Assembly: GCA_015501055.1 (NCBI GenBank)
Contig: JADNYV010000296.1
Location: 1 to 42,549, forward strand
Length of the DNA: 42,549 bases
Reading direction: 5' to 3'
Source: Mucidula mucida
Lineage: Eukaryota; Basidiomycota; Agaricomycetes; Agaricales; Physalacriaceae
This document shows positions 10,995-21,787 of this stretch, piece after piece. Numbering within the stretch: position 1 is the first letter of the stretch; each line of letters opens with the position of its first letter. The translations under genes were made by a program, and so were the position numbers. Under the pieces are notes generated by a model. It ran no database searches. It was given only the letters and a program-made list of their open reading frames with translations, and was not told the origin of the DNA.

Positions 10995-12260
10995 CTAATA
11001 CACAGAAGTGTAGAATGAGCGTAGCTGCGCATCTATCAGAGGAGGCTTCGGAGCGAATTCAGAATAGGGAATGGGAGGAATGTGCTTGAAAGCACGTAGC
11101 TTTTGTCGAATTCGATGACAGAACGTGTCCATCCGCGGTGATCCAGGTAGCCGCAGATGCGACGGACTCAGCCCTCTGCACAGCTCTCCGAACGTTTGGA
11201 CAACTTCGCTGATTGTAGGACGAAGCACGGCGTCATCGCTGAGCATGGAGTCCACTAGCGGACGGAGGAAGGCAAGCGGTTGATGTTCATACTGCACGCA
11301 TGTAAGTCAACTCTGATACGATGCGGAACTCTGACGTACAACATCATAGTATTGGCGAAGAATGAATCCAAGGTGGTAGATATCGACAGGGAAGGGGTTG
11401 AATAGTCGGGAGACTGTTCCCCCGGAAGGAAGAGAGACAGGAGTTGATTTTAGGCAAGGGGCCTTACGCTTCGAGTACCGCTGCGACATGCCCAAATCTA
11501 TGATATAGTAACGCGGCCAGCATTCCGTTCGAGTTATGTACTTGGCGTAGTGTTGGAATGAACGATCCATCCAAGTACGAACTGGGTGGAAGCCAAATGG
11601 AAAAAGTTCACGAGCGTCCAGCATCAAGTTATTCATCTTCAGATCTCTGCATCGCCGTGAGCACGATTGTTTGTCAACAGACAACACGCTCACCCGTGAA
11701 CTACGCGATGCTTGTGCATAAACTCTACTCCCTGGAGCCTGGCATGAGCAACCACAAGAACTACGCGGAAAACAATACCTCAAATATCTGCCGGAAAGCA
11801 TCCAATAGTTCTCCAACAGTTTCGAACGGCAGATCATCAAACCGCCGTAGTTGCGGCATCACGATAATGTGTATGTCAGGATCAAGCGGAGATTGCAGTA
11901 CCTCAAGGATCTGTACACAGTGATTCCGAGGGTCGCGCGCAAGTTTGTCAGAGAACATTATGCAAAGGTTGACCTCGTCCGGGTGGTCACGGAATGAGAC
12001 AGCCTTGAGAATAACCTGAGTACCGTCAGATACTCGTACTGCGTCCATAATTACTGATTTCTGGAAAGAGATACACGTTAGTAGAGTGGAACGAAACCGA
12101 AACGAGGTGTAGACGCAACGAAATGGAACACTTTGTCTTCTTCAGGATTTCCAGTGGCAGGATCATATCCTTCGCGAAACATTTCACGGAGAAGGTACCC
12201 ATTCTGCTCTAGGATACGTTGGTGACGGCGCCAGAAAGCGCCGCGGAGCATCGCCGTCAT
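10995..12260 (-). CDS. Kinase-like gene copy A (Agaricomycete protein-kinase-like family), possibly impaired
   Basis: Reading from 12260, MTAMLRGAFWRRHQRILEQN is followed by MDAVRVSDGTQVILKAVSFR (VILK lysine), then the hinge-like IIVMPQLRRFDDLPFETVGE, HKHRVVHG, DLKMNNLML as catalytic loop (HGD in place of HRD) and YYIIDLGMS (DLG for DFG). It ends HIPPIPYSEFAPKPPLIDAQ. Introns similar to those of copy B are visible. Compared with B, the N-terminal reading upstream of 12260 contains stops and the first intron lacks B's GT donor (ACACCT where B has GTATTT). An in-frame loss of about eight residues follows STPVS. It may be a functional shortened kinase or an early pseudogene. It is nearly identical to copy C in inverted orientation. 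Confidence 0.7.
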
Positions 12261-12579
12261 TGGTCAAGCGTGTTCTACAGCACTTACCCTGGGCCACTGG
12301 AGTTGGTGAATTGTGGACTCCGCCTGATCCGCATTCGGCATCCATCATCTTTCGATTTCTAGCTTTCGAAGGGGTTGTGATCTTCTCATGTATGAAGGCC
12401 CGTACTCTTCACTATCTACGCCTTTTCGCCTCCAAACGTATAAGCCCCGCGTGAACGCATGAGTCCCGCGTGCTCATCTGTATGTCATTCAGACAAGCTT
12501 CGCAAATTTAATATTGATACCAGGCATAACAGTGTAGTATATAGTACACTCTATGTATAAAACCGCCAATGATCATGTG

Positions 12580-13389
12580 ATCACCTCAGACGGGTAGCCT
12601 GTCTCCGAAGAAAGAGAAAGCTACATGTCAATTTATTGTCTTCATTGGGAGGGAAGCTCCGGGCAATGCCTGACGATTAACGGTGGCGCATCGCCACACG
12701 TGGACTGTAAAGCTAAGACCCGTTAACTCCCACTTCGGGAGGAACCATTTCGTGTTAGCCTTTCCAGCGCGCGAATGAGAGATCGAAATGTTGGAAGGTG
12801 TAAATCAGATGGTGCCATTGATTTCGACCTGCTGAGTTAGAGGTTCAATTCCCGTGTCCTCCTACGTCTCACAGATTCAATGGTACTGTTTAGTTTCGGC
12901 ACATGTTCGCCGTTGGTACTCAGGGAGATGCGATGGATACCACATTCCTTGCTGTGGTGACAGAATCCCACCCAGTGGCGCGTTTGAATCAACGCTTCCC
13001 AAGGACTCGTGTTCGATGAAGCGCCAAGTATTGTCGAGGCGAAAGGAAAATTGTCATCGCTTCCAAGCTACGAGGCTATGCTGACATGTATTGATAGCTG
13101 TTGAATGGTGGAACACCTTCTAGTGCTTATCCCTGTTGACTCTCTTGTTCCATGCACATGGTATGCGTTGCGCGTGGCGGTGAGATTTTGCCCATATCGC
13201 GTTCATGAAATCGTCGCGGAATAAATGTCAATCAAGTGCCACATCAAAGAACATTCACCAGTGCAATTTCTCATCAACGTGTCAAACTGTGTGGGCCAAG
13301 AATCTCATCATCGTGCCAAAAGCCGTCGATCGCCACACTTCATGAAACTTGGGAAGCAACTAGGGGTCAAGCTATACTTGGTACAGTAC
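12580..13389 (-). pseudogene. Family X remnant downstream of kinase B
   Basis: On the minus strand the flank after kinase B reads, in pieces, FFDVAL...HLFRDDFMNAIWAKSH, then HHSTAIN, then WRFIEHESLGS, and finally a frame with LSFTVHVWRCATVNRQALPG (about 12.75-12.63 kb). The first piece matches 21.33-21.44 kb (HDTVFFNVALDCQLFRADF) and 18.03-17.95 kb (HDTVFFDVILSWHPFRKDS). Stops interrupt each frame. The recurrence in three places with the same order shows a common ancestor, but no intact copy exists in the window, so the product is unknown. Confidence 0.4.
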
Positions 13390-14883
13390 CTAATACAGAG
13401 AAGTGTAATATGGGCGTAGCTTCGCATCTATCAGAGGAGGCTTCGGAGCGAATTCAGAGTACGGAATGGGAGGAATGTGCTTGAAAGCACGTAACTTTTG
13501 TCGAACTCGATGACAGAGCGTGTCTATCCCGGGAGATCCAGGTAGCTGCAGATGCGACGGACTGAGCCCTCGACACAGCTCTCCAAACGTTTGGACAACT
13601 TCGCTCATTGTAGGACGAAGTGCGGCGTCCTCGCTGAGCATAGAGTCCACTAGCGGGCGAAGGAAGGCAAGCGGGCGATGTTCGTACTGCCCAGATGTGA
13701 GTCTAGTCTAGTGCGTGTGGAAATGTAGCGTACGACGTGGAATTCTTTGCGAAGGATGTGTCCAAGATGGAATACATCAACAGGGAAAGGGTTGAAAAGC
13801 CGGGACACAGCTCCCTTTCGTTCGGGAAGTAAGTGAACGAAAGGAAAAGAAACGGGCGTTGATATCTCGCAAGGGGCCTTATGCTTCGAGTACCGCCGTG
13901 ACATGCCCAAGTCTATAACATAATAACGCGGCCAGCATTCAGTTCGCGTTATATATTTGGCGTAGTGGTGAAAGGTAAGGTCTCTCCTCGTATTGACTGG
14001 ATGGAAGCCAGACGGGAAAAGGTCACTGGCGTCCAGCATTAAATTCTGCAAGGTAAGATCCCTGTGACGCCGTTAGTAATTCCTTTTGCGGCTGGACATT
14101 CTTACCCGTGAGCTATGCGATGCTTATGCATGAATTCTACACCCTGACTACAGGCATCAGCAGCTTTCCCAACGGCACTAAAGCTTACCTCGAATATTTG
14201 CCGGAAAGCATCCACGAATTCCCCCACGGTGTCGAACGGCAGATCATCAAAGCGCCGTAGTTGTGGCATCACGATAATGTGTATATCAGGATCAAGCGGA
14301 GAGCGAAGTACCTCAAGAATTTGTACACAGTGATTCCGAGGGTCGCGCGCAAGTTTCTCAGAGAATAGTATGCAAAGATTGACCTCGTCTGGGTGGTCAC
14401 GAAATGAGACGGTCTTGAGAATGACATGTGAGCCATCAGAGATGCGTACAGCATCCATTATTGCAGCTCTCTACAGAAACAAAGATGTAAATGCACGATT
14501 CGATTCAAAAGAAATACAGACGCAACCGGATGTGTCGCTTTATTCTCATCGAGGTCACCGTCGGCAGGGTCATAGCCTTTCCGATACTTTGCACGCAGAA
14601 GATAACCACTCTTCTCTAAAATACGCTGGTGCCGGTGCCAAAAAGTGATGCGGACCATCGTCGTTCGCTCAAAGACGTGTTGTACAGCAGTTACCCCGGG
14701 ACGCCTAGCACGACGGCTTACAAAGTAACATGATCCGAACTCGGCATCTAGCGCGTTGCAAACTTTCACCAAATCTAGCTTTTGAAGTGTGGACATTGAG
14801 GGCACTACTCTCACGTATGTGGTCGCTAGTTCACCCTCGTGGCGCTTCTTCTCAACCCCAGCCCGTGCCCTCCGCGTGTTCAT
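13390..14883 (-). CDS. Kinase-like gene copy B, intact (436 aa)
   Basis: Five exons join in phase: 14883-14518, 14470-14189, 14143-14106, 14061-13734 and 13686-13390. The introns are 47, 45, 44 and 47 nt, all GT-AG. The N-terminus is basic; TFWHRHQRILEKSGYLLRAK precedes the kinase core, as in Agaricomycete proteins annotated only as protein kinase domain-containing. Visible motifs are VILKTVSFRDHPDE (candidate ATP-binding Lys), HIIVMPQLRRFDDLPFDTVG, HKHRIAHGDLTLQNLML (catalytic loop HGD..N) and YYVIDLGMS (DLG). NPFPVDVFHLG and the terminal EFAPKPPLIDAKLRPYYTSL follow. HRD and DFG are altered, and the Lys after HGDL in copies A and C is Thr here, so activity is uncertain. It is divergently arranged with the Ser-rich gene at 14983, with 99 bp between start codons. 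Confidence 0.85.
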
Positions 14884-14982
14884 TCCCCCTTCTCAATGGT
14901 ATATCATCAAGAACCTCCGCGTTGACATACCATTCATCCTTCGAATACCATAGTGCTTCCCCCCCTCACCTTCTCACAAAGC
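14884..14982. promoter_or_regulatory. Shared 99-bp head-to-head intergenic region, likely bidirectional promoter
   Basis: Kinase B starts at 14883 on the minus strand and the Ser-rich gene at 14983 on the plus strand, leaving only 99 bp for both promoters and 5' UTRs. It is pyrimidine-rich on the plus strand near the right-hand start. No clear TATA box or known operator was identified. The corresponding region of the inverted copy (19594 to about 19.95 kb) is longer and has diverged. Confidence 0.5.
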
Positions 14983-17141
14983 ATGTCGTCTCGTCAAACA
15001 GAGAAGCCCGGCCGTGTAATGGAACGCGCTGATCGCAACTCCCATGCCGGCGTGGCTATATTTCTTGCTCACGCTGAGAAGGACGATCCCCGACAACAGC
15101 TACTACCCGAAGACAGGTCAGAGCTGCTGGAACAAGCGGAGTACTGCCGTTTATCGTATGTTTGACTGCTATAAATTATTTTTTTGGCAGCAACGTGAAC
15201 ACGCTGATGAACGAAAGTCACGGTGTCTACGCACGGCCGCCTTGGTTGGCTGAAGAGGCATTCCCCATCAGGACGCAGGACAATCAATAGATACGACGAG
15301 GCGGCTAGCGATTACTCCTTGGAATCCTCGGTTCGTTGATTACTTTTTCTTCCCGTAGTAGCGTGATAGTGGCTCTTCCCGCGGATAGGTATCTAGCCAG
15401 AAAACGAATTTGGGGGAGAACGAAAAAATCGATGCTAGAGGTGAGTTTTGCGCGTTCTTGTATTCCACCCTGTCTCATTGTACGTTCCCCCGTTTAACAG
15501 CGCCGTGGTCGCCTGAATTAGTTTGCCGTTCTGCCAGGAAGTGCTTGACTAGTACTAACCATTGCATGTATAGCAACTTGAGTTCCAAGGCTTCAAAGTA
15601 AGAATATTTCGACCATTATGCGCAATGCTCATCCTTCACTTAGGGAACGGCATGTTTACATCGTTAGTGATTGGTTCAGTCTCGATGTCGTTCTCCTCTA
15701 TAGACCGACAGAAACCCAAAATGGAGCAAGTTTTAAGTTGCCCGTACGTGGCTGCATTTCCATTGATCTGAGTTTCATCTTCTCACCTTGCGGATAGTGA
15801 CGCTTTTAGGGTCTCTCCACGCCCTCCACGTCCTCCGCCACCTCCGCCAGGCAACCCCCCATCGACGCGCACTGGAATGCCACCTGGAAATATCGATGCA
15901 CATCGACATCCGCCGAGTACCCCGCCAAGCACAGTTTTTGGCGCGAATGACCTGACGTTCGTCTTGATTTCCTACGTGGGTTCATCAGTAGCCCTAATGC
16001 ATTGTCTCGCAGTCCTCGCGAGAGTCTTTCCGAGAGCAATTATGGCGGCGCTCCAATAATGTGGAGGCCGCGATCACCAGGCACATCCAGTTACAAGTAG
16101 GTCGTCGTGCCCTTCAGATCCAGATGAACTTACGACGCCGGTTTAGTTCAACGTCCTCAGACGACGACAACGACGATGATGATGATTCGTCGAAGCCTCC
16201 TCGGCCATCGCGGTTAGTCCTGTTCTCGAAGTACGTCCTGGTAGTTCTCAGTTTCAAACAGCCCCGCTCCTCTTCAGTCTCAGTCCGGTGGCAATCCGCC
16301 TACGACGAGTCGCCCTCGAGGCGCCGCAAGAGGACAACTTCGGGTGATGAATCCGTCGTCTCACGTTACAACCAGCGAGACTATCACGTCGGAGACTCTT
16401 CACCCATCATTGACAGCAACCGAGTCCTATCGCTCGATGCATTCTTACTCGACGGCTTCAACAGTCGCAACGCCTTCCCCGCGCAGTCGCCTGTCTTCTT
16501 CAGCGGCTCCCCATTCTTCTCACTCTTCCCAATTAACGATGGCCACAGTGGCAACGTTGACATCCCAAGTATATTCGCCTGATACTCCGATTAACAGTAT
16601 GGGAGCGCCTCATGGAATGTCTTCTCACTCAACGGCTGCAACAGTAGCGACGTCTTCCCCGCGTAGCCGTCATCTGTCCTCTTCAACGGCTCCCCGTTAT
16701 TCTGTCTCTTCGCAGTTAACCATGGCGACAGTCGCAACGTCTGCACCTGAAGAATATTCACCTGACAGCATGGTGTCTTCTCATCTTTCCTCTCACTCGC
16801 CACAAGCTCCTATGCCCAGCTCGTACCACGCGGCGGCGCAATCACCGGCTGCCAATGATCAGCGGCACACTCAGACTTCCGGAGGACGTGCTTCATCGAA
16901 TGTCCATACACAACCCGCAGCCAGTGCTGCACCTGCCAGTCATCGCGCACGTCTTTCGACCAGTAGTGCAACCGCTGTTTTCGTTCCTCCTCATCCTACG
17001 GGAGCGTATCGCAGTTCTTCCGCTGCGCAACGTTCTCAAACCCAGCCTGCAGGTCTGTCGCAGAGACCGTCGCAGGACTCGACTACTACCAACTCGACCG
17101 GCCATTGGTCAACTACTGCCAATGTTGGGTCTCGTAGATGA
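14983..17141 (+). CDS. Acidic and Ser/Thr/Pro-rich protein, copy 1 (head-to-head partner of kinase B), one frame problem
   Basis: Exon 1 starts MSSRQTEKPGRVMERADRNS. After an intron at about 15160-15197 comes NVNTLMNESHG, then a +1 shift near 15220 before HGRLGWLKRHSPSGRR, judged against copy 2 (DGRLTGWFKSRSRPGRK). Further exons give a Pro-rich linker (PRPPRPPPPPPGNPP, about 15.83 kb), a helical segment WRRSNNVEAAITRHIQLQ and a run of Asp (DDDNDDDDDSS). A 49-nt intron (16213-16261) leads into a long last exon, 16262-17141. That exon is Ser/Thr/Pro-rich with two imperfect repeats of about 60 residues built on STAATVATSSPR and EEYSPDS, ending HWSTTANVGSRR. No known domain was recognised. The acidic and Ser-rich parts should be disordered and phosphorylatable. 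The single-base shift may be a true lesion or an unmodelled splice. Confidence 0.6.
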
Positions 17142-17399
17142 AGGTGATACTCCCATGGTAAATATACTCCTAAATCTCTGACTTTTCGTTGTTATATCAT
17201 GTCTCTCGCCAATCTTATGCTGCCCACCTACCTTTTTTTTGTTCTATGCCACTTTTTCTCTTATGCTTTGAGTGCTTGTATTCGAAATACCTGCTTCTGT
17301 GTTTACGTTTGATATTCAATCAAGCTTGAATGTGCGGAGAGAAACCTGACAGAGTTCCAGAACTTTTGAATCAGACATGTTTGGAAGAATATTCCTCTT

Positions 17400-18035
17400 G
17401 GACTACTGAGCAAATCAGCGAGGGGAAAATGTGACCATCCGACGCATGGATAGAGCCGAAGGTTTATGCGCCAGTAAGAGCTGAGCGAGCAAGAGCATTG
17501 GCGGTGGCCAGAAGAGGGGGAATAACATCGCAGAGCAGAACAGCACGAACCAGATGCAAATGCATGAAAAAGAAACTAAGACCCCGCATACTGGACTGTC
17601 CTTGATTGCTTTCATTTCTGCATGCTGCCCTTACCTCACAACGACGGAATGGAAGGTACCTTTCTCCTAGTACGTCTTATGAATTCAACCGTAAGCGATA
17701 CATGTTCGCCATTCAACTCGTAGAGATGCGAAGAGTAACACGTTCCTTACCTGTCTGGACTCTGGAGAGAATAAAATGACGATCCCCACGGACTGCGCTG
17801 ACATATAGGCGACACGTCCGCTCTGGATGCTTCATTAACATCTCGCTTATAGCTGTTGAATGGTAGAATGCGTCCCAGTGCTGATTGTCTTGATAGATAC
17901 ACGAGTCATGCTAATGGTTGTGGGAAGCTTGAACCGCGCTCTGGTGTGATTTTGCCCATATCGCGTTGACGGAATCCTTGCGGAACGGATGCCAACTCAG
18001 TATGACATCGAAGAAGACCGTGTCACACGCGGCGA
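17400..18035 (-). pseudogene. Family X remnant between the two Ser-rich copies
   Basis: Read on the minus strand from about 18.03 kb it gives HDTVFFDVILSWHPFRKDS then AIWAKSHQ, DAFYHSTAI, RTCRLYVSAVRGDRHFILSR and finally FFFMHLHLVRAVLLCDVIPP followed by LLATANALARSALTGA. It is the longest X-like stretch in the window, but stops remain (for example after SHNH and ALTGA). It abuts the 3' end of Ser-rich copy 2 directly, with no kinase between them. That is the junction expected if the kinase segment was inverted away. Function unknown; the hydrophobic helical stretch may be membrane-associated. Confidence 0.4.
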
Positions 18036-19594
18036 AGACTACTGTAACACGGTCTCCGAGTAACGGGGATCCGTTGAAGAGGACAGGCGACTAGTACGCG
18101 GTGAAGATGTCCCGACTGTTGCAGCCGTCGAGTAAGAAGACATTCTATGCGGCGCTGCCATGCTGTTCATCGGAGTATCTGGTGAATAGTCTTCAGGTGT
18201 AGATGTTGCGACTGTCGCCGCCGTGAACTGCGAATAACGGGGATTCGTTGAAGAAGACAGGCGACTAGTACGCGGTGAAGGCGTCCCGACTGTTGCCGCC
18301 GTCGAGGAAGAATACATCGAGTGATATGACTCGGTCGCTGTCGAGGAAGGAAGAAGAGTATCCGACATAGTAGTCTCGCTGGCTGTAATGTGAGACGATG
18401 GATTCATCATCCGAAGTTGGCTTCTCGCGGCGTCTCGAGGGCGACTCGTCGTAGGAGGATTGCCACCGGACTGAGATTGCAGAGGAGCCGGACTGCTTGA
18501 ACTTGAGGACTGTCAAAACGTACTTGGAGAACAGGACTTACTGCGAGGGCCGAGGAGGCTGAGGCGAGTCATCATCATCGTCGTCGTCGTCGTCTGAGGC
18601 TGTTGCACTGACCCGGTGTCGTGAGTTCATCTGAATCTGAAAGGCACGACCGTGACGACCTACTGGTAACTGGTTGTGCCTGATGTAGAACCGAATCGCG
18701 GCCTCCACTTTGTTACAGCGCCGCCATATTTGCGCGTCAACGGAGGGTTGTCTGGTGGAGGGCGTGGAGGGTGTGTAGAAACCGGAAATGTGTCGCTATC
18801 CAGATGGTTAGAAGATATTCAGATAATTCAAATGTAGATACGTACGGGCAACTTAAAACTTGCTCCATTTTGGGTTTCTGTCAATCAGTAAGGAGTGTGC
18901 CGTTAATTTCTGGATTGAAAACTCACGATGTAAGCATGACGTTCCCTAAGCGAGGCGTCAGTACTGCTTGGTATGAGAAAATGATTCTTACTTTGAGGCC
19001 TTTGAGCTCATGTCGCTACGAGGATACTCGTTAGTACTTGCGTCCTTACTCATAGATACGCACACTGACTCCGGCGACCATGGAGCTGGTACATAACGGG
19101 AGGTGAGATCAAAGGTGACGCACGAATGGACAAGACTAACCTGTAAGATCAATTTGTTCACTCGTGTTGATATCCGTCTTCTGACTTGATGCCTGTCACA
19201 GAAGGTCAGTGTTGCACAATGTACAAAAGCTTTTCACAGACTACGGAAGTCTCAGAATAGTCACTGGATATTTGATGATAGTCCTCGATTGTCTTGCGGC
19301 CAGGCCGGGAACGACTCTTGAACCAGCCAGTGAGCCGGCCATCATGAACTCGGTGACTATCGTCCATTAGCTTGTTCACGTTGCTGATATACGTGTCAGC
19401 CTTTGAGAGTTGAATACATATCAGACGAAATACTTGCTTGGCTTGCTCCAACAAAACGATCTGTCCTCGGGCTGCAACTGAAGTCGGGGATTATCCTGCT
19501 CGGCATGCATTAGGAATATAGCGGCCCCAGTGTGCACATTGCGATCAGCACGTTCTAAAACGCGACCAGGCTTTTCCCTCGGACGGGAGGACAT
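18036..19594 (-). pseudogene. Ser-rich gene copy 2, inverted and 3'-truncated
   Basis: Starts at 19594 (MSSRPREKPGRVLERADRN). It shifts frame within PEDRS/LLEQ, then reads ISNVNKLMDDSHRVHDGRLT and SRSRPGRKTIEDYHQISSDY. Later exons keep WRRCNKVEAAI, an Asp run (DDDDDDDDD) and, after a 49-nt intron with donor GTAAGT, PAPLQSQSGGNPPTTSRPR and MMNPSSHITASETTMSD. Two copies of the STAATVGT...PRTSRLSSS repeat follow. The frame stops soon after SSSTDPRYSE, where sequence similar to family X begins. The missing 3' half (SHLDSQSPQ... to GSRR) is found at 21.92-22.46 kb on the opposite strand. This supports a rearrangement breakpoint near 18.04 kb. Confidence 0.7.
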
Positions 19595-19952
19595 TCCTGC
19601 TAGGAAAGCGAGGCAGTATCCAGTGGGTGAGGGCTAGATGCTCTTTCGCAAAACCTCGTGGGCTTTTTAAACATTGACGAAGCTTGTCTGAATGACATAC
19701 GTACAGATGAGCACGCGGGGCTCAGACATTTGGGGTGCATACAGACGCTCACGCGGGGCTTACACGTTGGGAGGCGGAAAGGTGTAGATAGTGAAGAGTA
19801 AGCGCCTTCATACATAAGAAGACCAGGAACCCTTCAAAAGCTAGAAACGGTGAAAATGTGAAAGATGATGGATGCCGAGTGCGGATCAGGCGGAGTCCAC
19901 AATTCACCAACTCCAGTGGCCCAGGGTAAGTGCTGTAGAACACGCTTGACCA

Positions 19953-21232
19953 ATGACGGCGATGCTCCGCGGCGCTTTCTGGCGCCGTCACCAACGTATC
20001 CTAGAGCAGAATGGGTACCTTCTCCGCGAAATGTTTCGCGAAGGATACGATCCTGCCACTGGAAATCCTGAAGAAGACAAATTGTCCCATTTCGTTGCGT
20101 CTACACCTCTTTCCGGCATACTATACTAACATTTTTTTCGTTCCAGAAATCAGTAATCATGGACGCAGTACGAGTATCTGAGGTACTCAGGTTATTCTCA
20201 AGGCTGTCTCATTCCGTGACCACCCGGACGAGGTCAACCTTTGCATAATGTTCTCTGACAAACTTGCGCGCGACCCTCGGAATCACTGTGTACAGATCCT
20301 TGAGGTACTGCAATCTCCGCTTGATCCTGACATACACATTATCGTGATGCCGCAACTACGGCGGTTTGATGATCTGCCGTTCGAAACTGTTGGAGAACTA
20401 TTGGATGCTTTCCGGCAGATATTTGAGGTATTGTTTTCCGCGTAGTTCTTGTGGTTGCTCATGCCAGGCTCCAGGGAGTAGAGTTTATGCACAAGCATCG
20501 CGTAGTTCATGGGTGAGCGTGTTTCCTGTTGACAAACAATCGTGCTCACGGCGATGCAGAGATCTGAAGATGAATAACTTGATGCTGGACGCTCGTGAAC
20601 TTTTTCCATTTGGCTTCCACCCAGTTCGTACTTGGATGGATCGTTCATTCCAACACTACGCCAAGTACATAACTCGAACGGAATGCTGGCCGCGTTACTA
20701 TATCATAGATTTGGGCATGTCGCAGCGGTACTCGAAGCGTAAGGCGCCTTGCCTCAAATCAACTCCTGCCCCTCCTCCTTTCGTTGATTTTCTTCCTGAA
20801 CGAAGGGGAACTGTCCCCCGACTTTTCAACCCCTTCCCTGTCGATATCTACCACCTTGGATTCATTTTTCGCAGAAGATATGATGTTGTACGTCAGAGTT
20901 CGGCATCGTATCAGAGTTGACTTACATGCGTGCAGTATGAACATCAACCGCTTGCCTTCCTCCGTCCGCTAGTGGACTCCATGCTCAGCGACGACGCCGC
21001 GCTTCGTCCTACAATCAGCGAAGTTGTCCAAACGTTCGGAGAGCTGTGCAGAGGGCTGAGTCCGTCGCATCTGCGGCTACCTGGATCACCGCGGATGGAC
21101 ACGTTCTGTCATCGAATTCGACAAAGGCTACGTGCTTTCAAGCACATTCCTCCCATTCCCTACTCTGAATTCGCTCCGAAGCCTCCTCTGATAGATGCGC
21201 AGCTACGCCCATATTACACTTCTCTGTATTAG
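19953..21232 (+). pseudogene. Kinase-like gene copy C, frameshifted
   Basis: Nearly identical to copy A but on the plus strand. It keeps DPRNHCVQILEVLQSPLDPD, the HIIVMPQLRRFDDLPFETVG segment, DLKMNNLMLDARELFPFG, YYIIDLGMSQRYSKRKAP and the C-terminal PPLIDAQLRPYYTSLY, ending at 21232. Against copy A one base is missing at about 20180 (A reads VSDGTQ, C reads VSEVLR and then stops), just before the ATP-binding lysine. As in A, the reading upstream of the ATG at 19953 contains stops and the first intron's donor is not conserved. Its 5' side faces Ser-rich copy 2, reproducing the head-to-head order of the B pair. Confidence 0.75.
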
Positions 21233-21249
21233 GTACTGTACCAAGTATA

Positions 21250-21746
21250 GCTTGACCCCTCGTTGCTGACGGCTTTTGGCACGATGATGAGATTCTTGGC
21301 CCACCCAGTTTGACACGTTGAGGGGACAAACTACACTGGCGATCTCCCCCGCGTATGACACGGTGTTCTTTAATGTGGCACTTGATTGTCAGCTGTTTCG
21401 CGCGGATTTCATCGACGCGATATGGGCAAAATTTCACCACTACGAACAAAGACGTAGGAGGACACGGGATTGGACCTTTGTCACCAGAGAGTCGCGAATA
21501 GCACCGCCCCATATTTACGTCTTCCAACATTTCGATATCTCGTTCGCGCGCTCAGTTGAAAGGCTGACGCGCAATGGCTTCTCCCGGCCCAGTGGGAGTG
21601 AACGTGTCTTAGCTTTACAGTCCACGTGTGACGATGCGCCACCATCAATCGTCAGGCATTGCCTGGAATTCCCTCCCACTGAAGACAATAACTTTACAGT
21701 TAGCTTTCTCGTTCTTTGGCGACAAGTTGTCAGCCTTCTGAGGTGA
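21250..21746 (+). pseudogene. Family X remnant downstream of kinase C (142-codon open frame)
   Basis: An open frame from 21318 to 21746 begins MRGQTTLAISPAYDTVFFNV and continues LFRADFIDAIWAKFHHYEQR. From about 21.45 kb it matches the inverse of 12.86-12.58 kb (around the shared TTTACAGTCCACGTG), so the middle part present at 12.87-13.19 kb is missing here. The open frame may survive by chance, because the matching stretch at 12.6-12.8 kb is better read in a different frame. It stands in the same relative place, downstream of a kinase copy, as the other X remnants. Confidence 0.35.
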
Positions 21747-21787
21747 TCACACGAAGGCTTAGCGAAATCACTCCTGCGCCGAAGAAA

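Noticed and set aside
12800..12872. tRNA-like 3' half (GGTTCAATTCCCGTGTCCTCC)
   Set aside because: The T stem does not pair well, no 5' acceptor or anticodon arm precedes it, and the stretch belongs to the duplicated X flank (related at 21.46 kb without tRNA features).
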